From Cellulomonas dongxiuzhuiae (GTDB taxonomy: Bacteria > Actinomycetota > Actinomycetes > Actinomycetales > Cellulomonadaceae): DNA of 64,000 bases. A model generated the notes under the pieces. The model was not told the DNA's origin. It did no database searches and saw nothing but the letters and a program-made list of their open reading frames with translations. The stretch is from NCBI RefSeq assembly GCF_018623035.1, contig NZ_CP076023.1:1302001-1366000 (forward strand), read 5' to 3'. Of the stretch, positions 61,431 to 64,000 are shown piece after piece. Both the position numbers and the translations under genes were made by a program. How positions within the stretch are numbered: the first letter of the stretch is position 1; every line of letters begins with the position of its first letter.

Positions 61431-61667
61431 ATGAGCGAACCGACCAGTCCCGACCCGGACCCGGCGACCACCCCCGGTCTGGAGCCGGGCGGCGGCGTGT
61501 CGCCCGGTGACACGCCCCCCGGCGAGTCGTCGACGTCGGAGGCGATGCACCAGCAGCCGGACACCGGCTCACGCGGGGCCAACTGGATGGCCTACGTGAT
61601 CATCGGCGTCGTGGTCGTGTTCGCGGCGCTGTTCTTCGTCGGGTACGCGATCGGTCTGGCGGACTGA
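61431..61667 (+). CDS. DUF6480 family small membrane protein
   Basis: A 78-residue protein: a Pro/Thr/Ser-rich N-terminus (TSPDPDPATTPGLEPGGGVS, then PPGESSTSE), one C-terminal helix (MAYVIIGVVVVFAALFFVGY) and a short end. The layout matches DUF6480, an actinobacterial family of unknown function. ATG 61431 follows ACAGGAGG. It lies 86 bases downstream of the helicase gene. Confidence 0.72.
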   Translation: MSEPTSPDPDPATTPGLEPGGGVSPGDTPPGESSTSEAMHQQPDTGSRGANWMAYVIIGVVVVFAALFFVGYAIGLAD

Positions 61668-61695
61668 CCGGCCCGTCGTGACGGTCTGAGGCAGG

Positions 61696-62757
61696 TCAGC
61701 CGCCCAGCACGTCGGCCAGGTCGTACCCCACGGGCTCCTCGAGCTGCTGGTACGTGCAGGACCGCGGGTCGCGGTCCGTGCGCCACCGGCGGAACTGCGC
61801 GGTGTGCCGGAAGCGGTCGCCCTCCATGTGGTCGTAGGCCACCTCGACGACGAGCTCGGGGCGCAGCGGGACGAACGACAGGTCCTTGGTGGCGTTCCAC
61901 CGGCTGACCGCGCCCGGCATGCGGCGGTCGGCGTGGGCCTCCTGGTCCGCCCAGGCGCCCCACGGGTGGTCGGCCAGGTCGACGTCGCGGTAGGGCGCGA
62001 GCTCGTCGAGCAGCGTGCGCCGCCGCACCATCGTGAACGACGCGCTCACCCCGACGTGCTGCAGGTGACCCTCGTCGTTCCACAGCCCCAGCAGCAGCGA
62101 GCCGACCACGTCGCCGGACTTGTGCCACCGGAAGCCCGCCACGACGCAGTCGGCCGTGCGCTCGTGCTTGATCTTGAACATCGCGCGCTTGTCCGGCTGG
62201 TACGGGGCGGTCAGCGGCTTGGCGACGACCCCGTCGAGGCCGGCGCCCTCGAACTGCGTGAACCAGCGCTGTGCCTCGGTCATGTCGGACGTCGCGCGCG
62301 TGACGTGCACCGGTGGCCGGGCGTCGGCGAGGGCCTCGACGAGCAGCGCCCGGCGCTCCGAGAACGGGCGGTGCGTGAGGTCCTCGTCGCCGAGCGCGAG
62401 CAGGTCGAACGCGACGAACGACGCGGGTGTCTGCTCCGCCAGGAGCTTCACGCGGCTGGCCGCCGGGTGGATGCGCTGCTGCAGCGCGTCGAAGTCCAGC
62501 CGGTCGTCCGAGACGACGACGATCTCGCCGTCGAGCACGCACCGCTCCGGCAGGTTCGCCTTCAGCGACTCGACGAGCTCGGGGAAGTAGCGCGTCATCG
62601 GCTTCTCGTTGCGGCTGCCGAGCTCGACGTCGTCGCCGTCGCGGAACACGATCGTGCGGAACCCGTCCCACTTGGGCTCCACGTGGCCGGTGTCGGGGAT
62701 CTCCTTGACCGACTTCGCGAGCATCGGCGCGACGGGGGGCATCACGGGCAGGTCCAT
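61696..62757 (-). CDS. ATP-dependent DNA ligase, LigC type
   Basis: A 353-residue ligase. Motif I PKWDGFRTIVFRDGDDVEL has the adenylated Lys (about residue 30), motif III region ALQQRIHPAASRV then FVAFDLLALGDED, motif IV GAGLDGVVAKPL and motif V MFKIKHERTADCVVAGF. C-terminal OB domain contains DVVGSLLLGLWNDEGHLQHVG. No polymerase or nuclease domain is fused, so it is LigC rather than LigD; relatives act in base excision repair and back-up end joining. No Ku gene is in the window. It is divergent from the ALF-repeat gene. Confidence 0.92.
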   Translation of the reverse strand: MDLPVMPPVAPMLAKSVKEIPDTGHVEPKWDGFRTIVFRDGDDVELGSRNEKPMTRYFPELVESLKANLPERCVLDGEIVVVSDDRLDFDALQQRIHPAASRVKLLAEQTPASFVAFDLLALGDEDLTHRPFSERRALLVEALADARPPVHVTRATSDMTEAQRWFTQFEGAGLDGVVAKPLTAPYQPDKRAMFKIKHERTADCVVAGFRWHKSGDVVGSLLLGLWNDEGHLQHVGVSASFTMVRRRTLLDELAPYRDVDLADHPWGAWADQEAHADRRMPGAVSRWNATKDLSFVPLRPELVVEVAYDHMEGDRFRHTAQFRRWRTDRDPRSCTYQQLEEPVGYDLADVLGG

Positions 62758-63103
62758 GGGGCCATCGTGGAGCAGACCACCGACAGGCGCACCGGTTCGG
62801 GCGCCCGACGGGCGTCGTGCGATCGCGCGGTAACTCTTTCGAGGTAATTCTCACTTTCGTGGTCATAGACCCGCTACTGTCCCGGATCGAGAGGTTTGCC
62901 CCGCGAGTGCAGCGTGGTGCGGATCGCCCTTCCCGGGTCCGCCGAACGGTGTGCTGCGTCGTCGCGCACCGCGCTGTGACCGAGATCTGAGCCCCACTGC
63001 TCACTCGTGCCCGCCGCGATGCCGACGCGTGCGCGGCAGACCGTGTCAGGGGTGACGAGAGCGACCGCCGTGGCAGGGCTGCGGGCGGTCCGAGGGGGTT
63101 CAT
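62758..63103. other. Long divergent intergenic region between ligC-type and ALF-repeat genes
   Basis: 346 bases with a local A/T-rich patch (62831-62880) containing GGTAACTC and GGTAATTC direct repeats and a TACTGT (62875-62880) that could be a -10. The 220 bases between that and the ALF gene start hold no gene; a long leader is possible, but no known riboswitch is recognised. Confidence 0.5.
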
Positions 63104-64000
63104 GTGGCGCGCGCTCGCATGCGGTCGGTCATCGCCGCCGTGGTGGCGGTAGTCCTCGGTCTCACGCTGGGCGGGCCCGCTGCGGCGGCCACGACCGACG
63201 GAGTCGACCCCCTCGCCGACCGCTCATGGGTCGTGTCCCTGGTGTCCTCGGGGACGCCGTCGGTACGGCGCGCCGCAGAGGCTGCGCTGCTCGGATCCGA
63301 CGCCGACCTGCAGGAGTTCGTGGAGTCGGGCTTCGACGAGGCGCTCGCCGCGGACTACCGGGCGGCGGCACAGGTGCTGGGCAGCACGGACGGACCGGCG
63401 TTGCGATCGGCGGCGACCAAGGCGCTGGCGGGTCCACCGGAGGCGTTGCGGACCTTCGTCGACGGGGGGTTCCGCACCGCTTGGGCAGCCGACGAGGAGC
63501 TGCGCGTGGTGCGGGCCATGGACAGCGCCGGCGCCAAGACGCGAGAGGTTGCCGAGAAGGCGTTGGAGGGGGACGTCGAGGAGTGGTCCCACTTCCTGTC
63601 CTCCGGCCTGGCACAGGCCCGGTTCGTCGACGAGGAGATGGCCGCCACGCGGATGCTCGACGGAGGGGCGAACAACAGTGCTCCTGCGTCCTCGTCGCCG
63701 AGTGCCCTGGGCCTCGCCGCGCAGGCCGCCCTGGACGGGTCCCCGGAGGAGCTGCACGAGTTCCTGACGCACGGCCAGCACGTCGCGCGGGCGCGCGACG
63801 CGGAGATGGCCACGGTCGCGGGACTGACGGAGCAGGCGAAGGTTGCCGGCGAGGCGACCGCGACGCATGCGGCGGACGCGACGTCGGCCTCGGCGCGCGC
63901 GGTCGCGGCAGCCCAGCGCGCCAAGGAAGCGGCGCAGGAGGCACTGGCCCAGACCGAGGCGGCCGGTGGTGCGGCGCAGGGCGCCTCCGCGGCGGCGGGA
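63104..64000 (+). CDS. ALF repeat-containing secreted protein, 3' truncated by window edge
   Basis: Starts with a signal peptide (MRSVIAAVVAVVLGLTLGGP then AAAATT) and four repeats of about 27-75 spacing, each with AL-x-G-(S/P)-x5-L-x-x-F-(V/L)-x3-G: AALLGSDADLQEFVESGF, KALAGPPEALRTFVDGGF, KALEGDVEEWSHFLSSGL and AALDGSPEELHEFLTHGQ. This is the ALF repeat of large actinobacterial secreted proteins. An Ala/Glu-rich coiled coil follows at the window edge. Starts: GTG 63104 or ATG 63119. The gene continues beyond 64000. Confidence 0.8.
   Translation, partial: MARARMRSVIAAVVAVVLGLTLGGPAAAATTDGVDPLADRSWVVSLVSSGTPSVRRAAEAALLGSDADLQEFVESGFDEALAADYRAAAQVLGSTDGPALRSAATKALAGPPEALRTFVDGGFRTAWAADEELRVVRAMDSAGAKTREVAEKALEGDVEEWSHFLSSGLAQARFVDEEMAATRMLDGGANNSAPASSSPSALGLAAQAALDGSPEELHEFLTHGQHVARARDAEMATVAGLTEQAKVAGEATATHAADATSASARAVAAAQRAKEAAQEALAQTEAAGGAAQGASAAAG

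Noticed and set aside
62880..63103. Riboswitch (for example c-di-AMP type) before the ALF-repeat gene
   Set aside because: The long leader is suggestive, but no conserved riboswitch core could be recognised by eye.

Overview
The window is chromosomal DNA from a high-GC Gram-positive bacterium, most likely an actinomycete close to Cellulomonas. The evidence is the strong G/C preference at third codon positions, frequent GTG starts with 1-4 base stop/start overlaps, TANNNT -10 boxes sitting 5-8 bases before leaderless starts, and lineage-typical genes: a fused 2-oxoglutarate decarboxylase/dehydrogenase (Kgd), SigR with its zinc anti-sigma factor, the 24-residue ribosomal protein bL37, an actinobacterial tad cluster with a DUF4244 pilin-like protein, and an ALF-repeat surface protein. 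No rRNA, tRNA or CRISPR array was seen.

Layout. 1-2 kb: polar amino acid ABC importer (binding protein cut by the window edge). 2-10 kb: membrane acyltransferase, methyltransferase, FAH-family hydrolase, Na+/alanine symporter, small alarmone synthetase-like protein, gltX, HAD phosphatase, alpha/beta hydrolase. 10-15 kb (minus strand): aroA-rsgA-hisN-methyltransferase and a DoxX protein. 15-20 kb: sigR-rsrA, bL37, a PilT-like ATPase, DUF4097/PadR pair, membrane protein and SGNH protein. 20-30 kb: GlxA-type regulator, kgd, a two-component system and two CNNM/CBS membrane proteins. 30-34 kb: VanY carboxypeptidase, aldose epimerase, Rdx protein, serine hydrolase. 34.4-50.2 kb: a tad pilus operon whose ATPase gene cpaF is split by an 11.08 kb element. 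50-64 kb: universal stress protein, prfB, ftsE-ftsX-M23 hydrolase-smpB-DUF2207, type II NADH dehydrogenase, RecQ-like helicase, DUF6480, a LigC-type DNA ligase and the start of an ALF-repeat protein.

The main discovery candidate is the element at 35341-46431. It carries a large serine recombinase at its right end and is flanked by a 10-bp direct repeat (GGCGTGCCGG). Joining the two chromosomal sides at that repeat restores one uninterrupted 409-residue CpaF. Inside there are two HNH nuclease genes (one frameshifted by a 14-bp tandem duplication), a probable phage small terminase, a compact minus-strand operon of small unknown proteins, a large inverted repeat (37-bp arms), and left-end cargo including a DUF4145 protein. 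No large terminase, portal, capsid or tail gene is visible, so the element looks like a phage satellite or a reduced prophage that switches a pilus gene off when integrated.

A second candidate is sigR: it has a SigR-type promoter placed so that its transcript can start from an in-frame upstream ATG, giving a longer isoform, while a housekeeping -10 box gives a leaderless shorter one. This resembles the SigR/SigR' arrangement known in Streptomyces.
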